The notes below the pieces were generated by a model. It was not told the origin of the DNA, did no database searches, and worked only from the letters and a program-made list of their open reading frames with translations. Below, piece by piece: positions 45,239 to 52,939 of a DNA stretch of 64,000 nt. Positions within the stretch are counted from its first letter, which is position 1. The number at the start of each line of letters is the position of its first letter. Both the position numbers and the translations under genes were made by a program. The DNA comes from Candidatus Amarolinea dominans (GTDB taxonomy: Bacteria; Chloroflexota; Anaerolineae; SSC4; Amarolineaceae), in NCBI GenBank assembly GCA_016719785.1, contig JADJYJ010000001.1, positions 558,001 through 622,000 of the forward strand. Direction: 5' to 3'.

Positions 45239-46129
45239 TCAAAGTAACGTAAAGACGCTGATTTCGGGGCGGCAGTTCAGCCGCGGGATGACGCCCAGGC
45301 CGCGGTTGGTGTACAGCGTCATGCTGCGCACGGTGTAGCGGCCGATGGGGTACTTACGCCCCATGACGGGCAGAAAGGGCGGGCCGATGAACGGCAGCAC
45401 GATCTGACCGCCGTGCGAATGGCCCGAAAGCTGTAAGTCGAAGCGCCCGGTGGCGGCCGCGACATCGGCAAAGTCTGGCTCGTGCGCCAGCAAGATGGCG
45501 CAATCGGTTGGCGGCAGCTGCGCCAGCACCTGATCCAGGCGCGCCGCGCCGGCGCGCACATCATCTACGCCGGCCAGGTGCAGACAGGCGTTGCCGCGGC
45601 GCACCGTATGCACGGCGTTGTTCAGATCGAGCAGGCCGACGTCGCGAAACATCTGGCGCAGCAGTTCCGGCTGTTGCCAGTGGTCGTGATTGCCCAGCAC
45701 GACCACTGTGCCATCGGGCGGCGCCAAACGGGAGAGGGCGAAGCGCAGATCGGCCACGAACAGTTCGGTCGCGTAGGTCACGAAGTCGCCGGTGATGGCG
45801 ACCAGGTCAGGCTGCTGCTGGTTGACCAGGTCCATGATGGCGGTCAGCCGGCGCTGCGTCATCCAGCCGTCCATGTGAATGTCGCTGATCTGCAGCAGGC
45901 GGTAGCCCCGAAACTCCGGCGCCAGCCGCGGCAGGGTGAGGGTGAGGTGGTTGATCTCGAACCAGTCCAGCCCCCAGTGCCGCCGCGCAAAGCGCAGCCC
46001 GCCCAGGTTCATGAAGCCGGTGTGGAATGAAGCAATGGTGGCTGTGCGCAGGAGCTTCCAGGCCCTGGCGCCCAGCCCGTACAGGATGGGTTTCGATGTT
46101 GTTGTCACGACAATGGTCTCCACCCGCAT
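45239..46129 (-). CDS. Metallophosphoesterase (YaeI/calcineurin-like)
   Basis: A 296-residue phosphoesterase. The domain has LLQISDIHMDGWMT (metal Asp/His), DLVAITGDFVTYA, VVVLGNHDHWQ, ILLAHEPDFADV and LQLSGHSHGGQI, the five motifs of the calcineurin-like family, closest in style to membrane-proximal YaeI/YkuE phosphodiesterases. The N-terminal 65 residues (LYGLGARAWKLLRTATIAS region) are duplicated at 48358-48552 on the other side of the defence island. The ATG at 46129 is only 30 bp or so past the hsdR remnant. The much longer open frame to 46630 is an out-of-frame shadow of that remnant. Confidence 0.9.
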   Translation of the reverse strand: MRVETIVVTTTSKPILYGLGARAWKLLRTATIASFHTGFMNLGGLRFARRHWGLDWFEINHLTLTLPRLAPEFRGYRLLQISDIHMDGWMTQRRLTAIMDLVNQQQPDLVAITGDFVTYATELFVADLRFALSRLAPPDGTVVVLGNHDHWQQPELLRQMFRDVGLLDLNNAVHTVRRGNACLHLAGVDDVRAGAARLDQVLAQLPPTDCAILLAHEPDFADVAAATGRFDLQLSGHSHGGQIVLPFIGPPFLPVMGRKYPIGRYTVRSMTLYTNRGLGVIPRLNCRPEISVFTLL

Positions 46130-46131
46130 TG

Positions 46132-46563
46132 TACCATGATCGCGCCGTCGCGCCATGAAACGGCTGGCCGCGTCGGCGTCTTGGCCTCGCCGACGGCCAG
46201 CGGGATGCCGTTGATGAACAGCACCAGGTCGAACCGCCGTGACTGCGCGCCCGCGGTGAAGGCGAGCTGCGTGGCGACCAGGCAGCGGTTGTTCCTGGCC
46301 GGCTCGAAATTCAGCAGCCGGACGGGGGTGTGCTCGCCGTGCGGGCCAAACGGCAGCGTGCGCTCCCCGCGCAGCCAGGCGGTGAACTCCTCGTTGGCGC
46401 GCACCAGGCCGTCGGCGTTCACCGAGAGCAGGATGGCGCGCAGCCGGTAGAGCACTTCGTTGGCGAGGTCGGGCCGGGCCGCGATCTCCGGGTTGAGGCG
46501 GATCAGTGCGTCCCGCAGGAAGCTCCAGCCGAGGCTTTCCGGCCGGGGCGTGGCTGCTTCCGT
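46132..46563 (-). pseudogene. hsdR remnant (type I restriction endonuclease, N-terminal region)
   Basis: The reverse-strand frame encodes FLRDALIRLNPEIAARPDLANEVLYRLRAIL, then LLNFEPARNNRCLVATQLAFT, RRFDLVLFINGIPLAVGEAKTP and RPAVSWRDGA (pieces quoted separately). This is the nuclease-domain region of HsdR: the Asp of DLVLFINGIP and the Glu-x-Lys of GEAKTP belong to its PD-(D/E)xK site. There is no start and the frame is cut at AVSWRDGA, where the metallophosphoesterase leader begins, so only about 140 of roughly 1000 residues remain. Confidence 0.85.
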
Positions 46564-46634
46564 GCGATAGGCGGCGCGGGTTCGCCGATGCGCGACCCGG
46601 CCGCCGGCTGCGGGCCACAGAGGAGGTCACAGGT

Positions 46635-46748
46635 CAACGGGTCGCGCACGGCCTCGTCCACGTTGCGGACGACGTCGTCGAAGCGGACGGTGCGCCAGTT
46701 GGAGCGGCGAACGGATTGCGAGAAAGGGGTGTCGGGTGAAAGGTTCAT
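46635..46748 (-). pseudogene. hsdS remnant (type I restriction specificity subunit, start)
   Basis: The ATG at 46748 opens MNLSPDTPFSQSVRRSNWRT and continues VRFDDVVRNVDEAVRDP, a typical N-terminus of HsdS. After about 38 residues the homology stops and the frame runs into the hsdR remnant in another frame, so hsdS is deleted from there. Its ATG overlaps the TGA of the HigA-ImmA gene (ATGA), which suggests that the toxin-antitoxin pair was part of the restriction operon. Confidence 0.7.
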
Positions 46749-47860
46749 GACCTGGCAACAACGACCGCGGCGTCACTCGCCCAATCCAGGCGGCGCTTCA
46801 GGTCGTTGCAATGGCTGGGCGGAAGCAGTTTGTCGTGCTGAAGGCGCCCCACCACGATACCCGGTGCAATGCCGGCATCGGTAGCGAAAGCCAGGATCTG
46901 CTCCTTGCTGTAGCGCGTCTGACGCGCAAAGCGCCGCCATTGCGGAGCCGGAATCAGGCAGTCGGCGGCGAACTTGTCCGCGGCCTGCTCCTTGTCATCG
47001 CCATCGCGGTCATCAAAATCAATGAAGAACTCTCGCTTCCCATGCTGCACGATATGCCCTGCCTCATGGAAGAACGTGAACCAGAGATGGTCATCCGACT
47101 TGTAGCGCAGGCTGAGTTGAATCAGCGCTTTCGTGGGGGTCAACCAACGCGTGGCGCCGCTGACATGCACTTTCGGCAGTTCGGGCACAAAGACGACTGC
47201 CACACCGGCCGTCGCGCATAGGCGGACGAGCTCGGCCTGGAAGACCTCAGGCGGTTGCTGGGTCAGTTGGCGCACCTCGGCAAGCACGACCCGGAAGCGC
47301 GCAGCGTCGTAGGCCTCGCACGGTAGGCGCTGCGCCTCGAACTCGCCCCGGCGCAGCCAGGCGGCAACGGCAACCGGATCGGCCTCGAACGCCGGTGAAC
47401 GCCGGAACGACGCCTGGGGAGAGAGCCAGATGGCCCGCCATTGATCGGGCGTCGCCACCCCGAAGAACTGCAACACCTCGCGCAACTGCTCGATCTCATC
47501 CGTCAGGCAACGAATCCAGCCCAACTGACACATGGGCTTAACAGGCGCCTGCTTGAGCCAACTGACGTGTGTTTGCAGTCGTTCGCGTTCGCCCGCTTGG
47601 GCCAGGAACTCACGATACCGCTGCTCTCGGTTATTCCAGAACCGCGCCGGGACGCCGAGCACGCGCTCGAACTGCAAAGCGGTCTCTGGTGTGATAGGCG
47701 CCTTGCCTTGCACGATCTCGTTGATGGTCTTGATGGCTTTGCCGGTGCGCTCGGCCAGGTCGGCCTGCGACATCCCGATCGTTTCCAGGGTTTCCAGAAG
47801 CGTCTCGCCCGGCGGTGACACATAGTCGGGGGCATATTGATTCTGAACACGGTTAACCAT
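46745..47860 (-). CDS. HigA-type antitoxin/regulator fused to ImmA/IrrE-like metallopeptidase
   Basis: A 371-residue protein. Residues 10-85 are a HigA-like XRE helix-turn-helix (ETLLETLETIGMSQADLAERTGK, then PITPETALQFERVLGVPARFW). The C-terminal half carries an ImmA/IrrE peptidase domain with FHEAGHIVQHGK (HExxH zinc motif) and a second acidic helix DDKEQAADKFAADCLIP. Family role: antitoxin and transcriptional repressor, with the peptidase possibly removing repressor or antitoxin proteins under stress. It overlaps the toxin gene by 8 bases and has GGAGG inside that gene. It overlaps hsdS at its other end. Confidence 0.9.
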   Translation of the reverse strand: MVNRVQNQYAPDYVSPPGETLLETLETIGMSQADLAERTGKAIKTINEIVQGKAPITPETALQFERVLGVPARFWNNREQRYREFLAQAGERERLQTHVSWLKQAPVKPMCQLGWIRCLTDEIEQLREVLQFFGVATPDQWRAIWLSPQASFRRSPAFEADPVAVAAWLRRGEFEAQRLPCEAYDAARFRVVLAEVRQLTQQPPEVFQAELVRLCATAGVAVVFVPELPKVHVSGATRWLTPTKALIQLSLRYKSDDHLWFTFFHEAGHIVQHGKREFFIDFDDRDGDDKEQAADKFAADCLIPAPQWRRFARQTRYSKEQILAFATDAGIAPGIVVGRLQHDKLLPPSHCNDLKRRLDWASDAAVVVARS

Positions 47861-48191
47861 GAGTATCCTCCACGCCGATGATCAACACGGTCGTCACGCA
47901 GCTCCAATCCAATCCGCCATCGGGTTTCATGGGAGGCGGCTCATTAGCTGGCATGAAGATGAGCCGGTAGGGGTGAACCAGATCAACTGATAGCTGGCCT
48001 GCTCGGTTACCGATCAACTCATGACACCGAGTCTGTGGCAGAGAACGCAAATCTTCGAGATTATCTGCATCGCGCAGCTCGTCCAGCCGGCGTCGCAGAA
48101 GTCGGGCCTGCCGATCGCCGTGCTCTCGGACGAGCAACTTCTGATCATTCACGATCTTGGCGAACTTCTGACTCGTGAACATTATATCCAC
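47853..48191 (-). CDS. HigB/RelE-like toxin
   Basis: A 112-residue protein from a GTG at 48191 that follows AGGAG by eight bases. VDIMFTSQKFAKIVND, RLLRRRLDELRDADNLEDL and the hallmark RCHELIGNRAGQLSVDLVHP then YRLIFMP match HigB-type RelE-superfamily mRNA interferases, which degrade mRNA on the ribosome when the antitoxin is lost. The toxin gene precedes the antitoxin gene, the normal higBA order. The palindrome TTGACA...TGTCAA at 48193-48209 just upstream is a likely HigA operator. A longer start at 48215 would translate that operator. Confidence 0.88.
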   Translation of the reverse strand: MDIMFTSQKFAKIVNDQKLLVREHGDRQARLLRRRLDELRDADNLEDLRSLPQTRCHELIGNRAGQLSVDLVHPYRLIFMPANEPPPMKPDGGLDWSCVTTVLIIGVEDTHG

Positions 48192-48209
48192 ATTGACATC
48201 TCCTGTCAA
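48181..48209 (-). promoter_or_regulatory. Consensus promoter and HigA operator overlapping the higB start
   Basis: Reverse strand: TTGACA (48209-48204), 17 bases, TATAAT (48186-48181), a perfect sigma-70 consensus. The first half is also a perfect 6-5-6 palindrome TTGACA-GGAGA-TGTCAA (48193-48209), suitable for a HigA dimer, and its loop is the ribosome-binding site. The -10 box overlaps the first codons, so the real transcription start must lie elsewhere or give a near-leaderless message. Confidence 0.6.
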
Positions 48210-48245
48210 TTTCATTAACCTGATGCGTGTATAAAACTCATCCCA

Positions 48246-48357
48246 TTATCGGGGTAAAGTTCGTGTGCCCATCCCAGCCTCGTCCAACATCGCAAATAGC
48301 TCATCCATCGCAGACCGCAGCGCGTCCGAACTGGCCTGCCATTCGGCGACGGCCTCC
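48246..48357 (-). pseudogene. C-terminal remnant of an unidentified gene
   Basis: Past the duplicated phosphoesterase segment the reverse strand reads AVAEWQASSDALRSAMDELF then AMLDEAGMGTRTLPR and a stop at 48246. It looks like a genuine helical C-terminus of some other protein, now without its beginning. Confidence 0.45.
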
Positions 48358-48552
48358 CGTGAGGGTGAGGTGTTTGATCTCGAACCAGTCCAGGCCCCAG
48401 TGCCGCCGCGCAAAGCGCAGCCCGCCCAGGTTCATGAAGCCGGTGTGGAATGAAGCGATGGTGGCGGTGCGCAGGAGCTTCCAGGCCCTGGCGCCCAGCC
48501 CGTACAGGATGGGTTTCGATGTTGTTGTCACAGCAAAAGTCTCCGGCTGCAT
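48358..48552 (-). pseudogene. Truncated duplicate of the metallophosphoesterase 5' end
   Basis: The first 65 codons (ATG at 48552) match the start of the gene at 45239-46129 nearly base for base, with about ten differences, mostly in the first codons. Homology also covers ATGGTACA ahead of the ATG. It stops abruptly at HLTLT and a foreign sequence follows. It is in the same orientation as the intact gene, 2.4 kb away. Confidence 0.9.
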
Positions 48553-48744
48553 TGTACCATTACAGGCGGCCGGTCACGTAATGGCCGCGCGGCCATGATT
48601 CTTTCACCAAGCCCAACCGAATATCGCGGTGACGTTCGTCCGGGTTCCGGCGTCCAACCTTGTAGAATCTTGTAATGGAACGATGCCGCCGTGGACTAAG
48701 ATGATGGCGGCGTTCACGCTGTCCAATCACCCTGGGTGCGAGTC

Positions 48745-49395
48745 ATGCAGCTTCTACTTGAAACCTGGACCTACATTGCCGGTCATCAGCCCGACTTCTG
48801 GGCTAAGACAGGCGCCCATCTGACGCTGAGCGGCGTTGCCCTGCTGGCGGCGCTGATGATTGCCTTTCCCCTGGGTATTCTCAGCGCGCAGAGTCGGGGC
48901 GCGTCACAGGCGGTGACGAACGGCATCGGCGCCCTGCGGGCAATTCCAAGTCTGGCCATCATGGCGGCCATGCTGCCCTTGATCGGCGTTGGTTTTCGGC
49001 CTGCGCTCATTGCGCTGACGATCCTGGCGATTCCGCCGATGCTGATCAACACCCAGGCCGGGATCATGGCTGTCAACCCGGCTATCACCGAGGCGGCGCG
49101 TGGCATGGGCCTGAGCCGTTGGCAGATCATCGGCCAGGTGCAACTGCCGCTGGCGCTGCCGGTCATCGTCACCGGGGTGCGCATTGCGTCCGTGGAAGTG
49201 ATCGCCAGCGCCACCCTGGGCGCGATCATCGGCGCCGGTGGGTTGGGCGAATATATCTTTGCCGGGCTGAGTCTGGGGCCGGCCTATCTGCATTTGATGC
49301 TTGTGGGCGCGATCACCGTTGCGCTGTTGACCTTGACCGCCGAGGTCAGCCTAAACCGGCTGGAAGTCGTTGTGCGGCACGCGTTTCATCAGTAA
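48745..49395 (+). CDS. Osmoprotectant ABC transporter permease (OpuCB/YehW-like)
   Basis: A 216-residue permease with five or six predicted helices. HLTLSGVALLAALMIAFPLGIL opens it, IGVGFRPALIALTILAIPPM and NTQAGIMAVNPAITEAARGMGLS follow (the EAA coupling loop), and VIASATLGAIIGAGGLGEYIF ends it, all as in the OpuC/YehW permeases for glycine betaine, choline or proline betaine. It is the first gene of the operon permease, binding protein, ATPase, permease. The ribosome-binding site is weak; a GTG nine bases upstream is an alternative start. Confidence 0.92.
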   Translation: MQLLLETWTYIAGHQPDFWAKTGAHLTLSGVALLAALMIAFPLGILSAQSRGASQAVTNGIGALRAIPSLAIMAAMLPLIGVGFRPALIALTILAIPPMLINTQAGIMAVNPAITEAARGMGLSRWQIIGQVQLPLALPVIVTGVRIASVEVIASATLGAIIGAGGLGEYIFAGLSLGPAYLHLMLVGAITVALLTLTAEVSLNRLEVVVRHAFHQ

Positions 49396-49428
49396 TCGTC
49401 AGTGTTACGAATCACACGGAGGAACATC

Positions 49429-50325
49429 ATGAAGTTTTATCGTATCTTGAGTCTGTTGGTCGTTGTCATCCTGGCCCTGGGCGCCTGCACGTCCGCGGCG
49501 CCGGCAGGCCCGAAGGTCAAAATTGGCTCCAAAGACTTCACCGAAGAGCTTCTGCTCGGTGAAATGTATGCGTTGATTCTGGAGGAGAACGGCATCCCGG
49601 TGGAGCGCCGGCTCAACCTGGCCGGCACGCAGGTGGCGCAGGCAGCGCTGCTCAACGGCGAGATTGACATGTATCCAGAGTATACCGGCACCGGTTATCT
49701 CTTCATTCTGGGCATCGAAGACAAGGTCGAAAGCCCCGCGCAGGTCTTCGCACGCACGGCTGCCGACTACAAGAGCCAGTGGAATCTCGTCTGGCTCGAT
49801 CCCGCGCCGATGAATAACACGAACGCGATTGCCGTCACGCAGGCCGCGGTCACGACGTACAACTTGAAGACGCTGTCGGACCTGGCCGTGGCCGCGCCCA
49901 ACATTCGTTTTGCCGGCATTCCCGACTTCGAGCAGCGGCCGGATGGCCTGGCGGGCCTCAAACAGCTCTACGGCGGTTTTGAGTTCAAGAGCCTGACCGT
50001 TTTCGATCCTGGCTTGAAGTACAAGGCGGTGCAGGACGGCCAGGCGGATGCCGTCATTGCCTTCAGCACCGACGGTCAGATCAGCGCGTACAACCTGGTG
50101 CTGATGGAGGACGACAAGGGTCTGTGGCCGCCGTACCAGGTGGCGCCGGTGGTGCGCAATGACATCCTGGGGACGTACCCAAAAATCAAGGACGCCCTGA
50201 ATAAGCTGGCGCCTTTCCTGACCAACGATGCGCTGTCCGCGCTGAACTGGCAGGTGGACGGCGACAAGCAGGAGTACACGGCCGTGGCGAAGGCGTTCCT
50301 GAAGGAAAAGGGTCTGGTGAAGTAA
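49429..50325 (+). CDS. Osmoprotectant ABC transporter substrate-binding lipoprotein (OpuCC/OsmF-like)
   Basis: A 298-residue lipoprotein. The signal ends LVVVILALGAC (lipobox Cys at about residue 19), then VKIGSKDFTEELLLGEMYAL opens the type II periplasmic-binding domain, with DMYPEYTGTGYLF being the classic signature of OpuAC/OsmF-like quaternary-amine-binding proteins. VVRNDILGTYPKIKDALN near the end also fits. It binds betaine-like solutes for the adjacent permeases. GGAGG precedes the ATG at 49429. A long low-complexity repeat separates it from the ATPase gene. Confidence 0.93.
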   Translation: MKFYRILSLLVVVILALGACTSAAPAGPKVKIGSKDFTEELLLGEMYALILEENGIPVERRLNLAGTQVAQAALLNGEIDMYPEYTGTGYLFILGIEDKVESPAQVFARTAADYKSQWNLVWLDPAPMNNTNAIAVTQAAVTTYNLKTLSDLAVAAPNIRFAGIPDFEQRPDGLAGLKQLYGGFEFKSLTVFDPGLKYKAVQDGQADAVIAFSTDGQISAYNLVLMEDDKGLWPPYQVAPVVRNDILGTYPKIKDALNKLAPFLTNDALSALNWQVDGDKQEYTAVAKAFLKEKGLVK

Positions 50326-50326
50326 C

Positions 50327-50527
50327 GCAGAGTGCAAAGCGCAGAGTGCAGAGTGCAGAGGGCAAAGTGCAGAGTGCAGAGGGCAGAGTGCAAAGTGCAG
50401 AGTGCAGAGTGCAAAGTGCAAAGTGCAAAGTGCAAAGTGCAGAGGGCAAAGCACAGACCACAGACCACAGACCACAGACCACTGACCACTGACCACTGAC
50501 CATTGACCACTGACCACTGACCACTGA
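50327..50527. repeat. Low-complexity tandem repeats inside the opu operon
   Basis: A run of 7-bp-type units (GCAGAGT, GCAAAGT, GCAGAGG) to about 50455 is followed by a run of CAGACCA/CTGACCA units up to 50527. The only gap in the opu operon consists entirely of this repeat and has no hairpin or promoter. Confidence 0.85.
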
Positions 50528-50541
50528 ATGATGAATATCGG

Positions 50542-51549
50542 ATGAATGCGATTGTTTTCGACCATGTGAGTAAGCGGTATGCGACGCCGGCGGTGGATGA
50601 TGTCTGCCTGGAGGTTCCGGCCGGTCAAACGGTCGTCATTTTGGGCACGTCTGGCTCGGGCAAGACGACGCTGATGAAGATGGTCAACCGGCTGATCGAG
50701 CTGTCATCGGGACGGGTGATTGTGGATGGGCAGGATGTGCAGACGCTGCCGGTCAACGATCTGCGCCGGCGCACGGGCTATGTCATTCAGCACATCGGTC
50801 TCTTTCCGCACTGGACGGTGGCGCAGAATATCGCGACGGTGCCGAGGATTCTGGGTTGGGAGACCCGCCGCATTCAACAGCGCGTGGATGAGCTGATGGA
50901 TGTGGTGGGCCTGGCCCCTGCCGAATACCGGGGCCGCTACCCCGCGCAGTTGTCGGGCGGTCAACAGCAGCGGGTGGGCATCGCCCGCGCGCTGGCCGCG
51001 GACCCTGACATCCTGCTGATGGACGAACCGTTCGGCGCGGTGGATGCCATCACGCGGGCGCGCTTGCAGGAGGAATTCCTGGCCCTGCAAGCACGCACGC
51101 ACAAGACGGTGCTTTTTGTCACGCACGACGTGGAGGAGGCGCTGCACCTGGCCGACAAACTGGTCATCATGGACCGCGGCCGGGTGATTCAGTACGACAC
51201 GTCGTTCAACATCATCACGCAGCCGGCCAACGACTTTGTGGCAGAGTTGATCGGCGCGCGTCACATGATGCGTCTGCTGCGCCTGGTGACGGTGCGCAAC
51301 ATGCTGCAGCCCTTGCAGCCGGGCACCGCTGCGCAGGCTGACGACACCCTCAGCCTGGATGATTCGATGAGCGACGCCCTGACCCGCCTGCTGCGCTCAG
51401 CGCACGATGCCCTGCCGGTGACCGACGCCGAGGGCAACCTGGTGGGCCAGGCCGACCTGGCCGCGGTGCGGGCGCATCTGCGCCACGCGGCGCCTGCACG
51501 GCCTGGCAATCTCATGCCAGCCAGCGACCCGCTCCCTGCGGAGCGTTGA
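50542..51549 (+). CDS. Osmoprotectant ABC transporter ATP-binding protein (OpuCA/ProV-like)
   Basis: A 335-residue ATPase: Walker A GTSGSGKTT, Q-loop VIQHIGLFPHW, signature LSGGQQQRVGIARAL, Walker B LLMDEPFGAVDAITRA and switch His FVTHDVEEA. The C-terminal part after residue 250 (DDSMSDALTRLLRSAHDALPVTDAEG) has one CBS-like segment, as in OpuCA/ProV regulatory tails, though shorter than two full CBS domains. It energises betaine-type uptake. It is followed directly by the second permease gene. Confidence 0.93.
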   Translation: MNAIVFDHVSKRYATPAVDDVCLEVPAGQTVVILGTSGSGKTTLMKMVNRLIELSSGRVIVDGQDVQTLPVNDLRRRTGYVIQHIGLFPHWTVAQNIATVPRILGWETRRIQQRVDELMDVVGLAPAEYRGRYPAQLSGGQQQRVGIARALAADPDILLMDEPFGAVDAITRARLQEEFLALQARTHKTVLFVTHDVEEALHLADKLVIMDRGRVIQYDTSFNIITQPANDFVAELIGARHMMRLLRLVTVRNMLQPLQPGTAAQADDTLSLDDSMSDALTRLLRSAHDALPVTDAEGNLVGQADLAAVRAHLRHAAPARPGNLMPASDPLPAER

Positions 51550-51551
51550 CG

Positions 51552-52190
51552 ATGACTTATCTGTTCAAAAATCCGCTGAAAGTTCTTCTCGCCATGCAGC
51601 AGCACCTGGTCATCACCCTGGTCGCGCTGTCGCTGGCGGTTGCGGTGGCCGTGCCCCTGGGCATCTTCCTGGCACGGCGGCCGCGGTTGGTCGGCCCGGT
51701 ACTGAGCGTGCTGAGCATTCTCTACACAATTCCGAGCGTCTCATTATTGGTGCTGTTGATTCCGCTCATGGGCCTGGGCTTCTGGCCGACGATCGTGGCG
51801 CTGGTGGTTTATTGCCAGGCCATTTTGGTGCGTAATGTGGTGGTGGGGATTCGCAGCGTGGACGCGGCCGTGTTGGAAGCGGCGCGCGGTATGGGGCTGA
51901 GCGCATGGCAGATTATCTGGCAGGTGGAGCTGCCGCTGGCGCTACCCATCATCCTGGCGGGCGTGCGCATTGCGGCCATCTCCACGATTGCCATTGCCAC
52001 CGTGGCCGCGTTTTTCGACGCCGGCGGCCTCGGCGCGCTGATCCGTGAAGGCATCAGCCAGGATTACAGCGACAAGATCTGGGCCGGCGTCCTGGCCGTG
52101 ACGCTGCTTGCCATCCTCTTCGAGCAGAGCTTGCGCGTGATCACGCGTCGGCTGCACCATGAAACGGCCGATAACCAGCGTGTTGCTTAA
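51552..52190 (+). CDS. Osmoprotectant ABC transporter permease (OpuCD/YehY-like)
   Basis: A 212-residue permease, the second channel half: LVITLVALSLAVAVAVPLGIFLA, LSILYTIPSVSLLVLLIPLMG, the EAA loop AVLEAARGMGLSAWQIIWQ and ATVAAFFDAGGLGALIREGI. It starts 2 bp after the ATPase stop (a TTG six bases earlier is an alternative). It completes the four-gene operon. Confidence 0.92.
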   Translation: MTYLFKNPLKVLLAMQQHLVITLVALSLAVAVAVPLGIFLARRPRLVGPVLSVLSILYTIPSVSLLVLLIPLMGLGFWPTIVALVVYCQAILVRNVVVGIRSVDAAVLEAARGMGLSAWQIIWQVELPLALPIILAGVRIAAISTIAIATVAAFFDAGGLGALIREGISQDYSDKIWAGVLAVTLLAILFEQSLRVITRRLHHETADNQRVA

Positions 52191-52249
52191 TTCACGGCAT
52201 ATTCGGTCAGCAGACGCATCTGCGGAGAATGAAATTTCTAGCCATCTAC

Positions 52250-52777
52250 CTACTTGATCGGCGACAGCGCCAGCCAATCGTAGCCAATGCCCGGATCGTC
52301 GTGGGGGATGCGGCCTTCATCGGCGGGGTTGTAGACGTTGGAGGTGACGTAGAACAGGTGCGTGACGCCGCCCAGGACTTTGCAGCCGTGCGCGACGCCG
52401 GGCGGTATCTTGACCACGCGGTGCCCGTAGTCCGGCCCCAGCAAGATCTCCTGCGTCTGCTGATAGGTGGGTGAGTCTGGCCGCAGATCGTGCAGCACCA
52501 GCTTGAGCGCGCCGATGGGCACATACCACCAATCCACCTGCTTCTGATGCAGGTGCCAGGCTTTGGCCGAGCCGGGATACATCAGCGCGTAGCTGAGCTG
52601 GCCGAACCCTTCGCTGAAGAATTCGTCCGTGGCGCGGATGATCTCGCGAAAGATCTGGCGATCATCGCCATCTCCGTGCAGTTCCTTGAGCATGACGCCC
52701 TGAATCTGCGGCTGCGGTTCCCCGCGGCCAATGCCTTCCGTTGTGGTGCGCACGCGCACCGCCAGTTGTTTCGTCAT
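52250..52777 (-). CDS. RmlC-like cupin (dTDP-4-dehydrorhamnose 3,5-epimerase family)
   Basis: A 175-residue cupin-type protein. IQGVMLKELHGDGDDRQIF, then SYALMYPGSAKAWHLHQKQ (catalytic His) and WWYVPIGALKLVLHDLR, and YGHRVVKIPPGVAHGCKVLG fit the RmlC/3,5-epimerase superfamily, which makes dTDP-rhamnose precursors or related sugar nucleotides. The product is not certain because no other sugar-nucleotide genes are adjacent. The next gene downstream on the same strand is the P5C dehydrogenase, across a 162-bp gap with a hairpin. Confidence 0.82.
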   Translation of the reverse strand: MTKQLAVRVRTTTEGIGRGEPQPQIQGVMLKELHGDGDDRQIFREIIRATDEFFSEGFGQLSYALMYPGSAKAWHLHQKQVDWWYVPIGALKLVLHDLRPDSPTYQQTQEILLGPDYGHRVVKIPPGVAHGCKVLGGVTHLFYVTSNVYNPADEGRIPHDDPGIGYDWLALSPIK

Positions 52778-52823
52778 CCGTTCTCCCCTTGCAACCTGAC
52801 CCGATCACGCCGGGATCAGATGG

Positions 52824-52900
52824 CTCACACCAAGACACAAAGGCGCCAAGAGGTCAACCGATTGCCTGTCTGCCTTTGTGTCTTGGCGCCTTTGTGTGAG
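52824..52900. repeat. Imperfect inverted repeat
   Basis: CTCACACCAAGACACAAAGG with CGCCAAG and the inverse TGTCTTGGCGCCTTTGTGTG form a fold-back between the dehydrogenase and cupin genes. It may serve as a terminator for the dehydrogenase or cupin transcripts. Confidence 0.55.
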
Positions 52901-52939
52901 AATTCCTTGCTTGCTGCGCCAGAATTTTGCTCGAAGGCG

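Noticed and set aside
42777..45338. 853-codon forward frame opposite the lipoprotein gene
   Set aside because: It is a shadow of the high-GC lipoprotein gene; its composition is Arg/Ala/Gly-rich without motifs.
46132..46630. N-terminal extension of the metallophosphoesterase
   Set aside because: The extension is an out-of-frame reading of the hsdR remnant; the duplicate copy at 48552 shows the true start.
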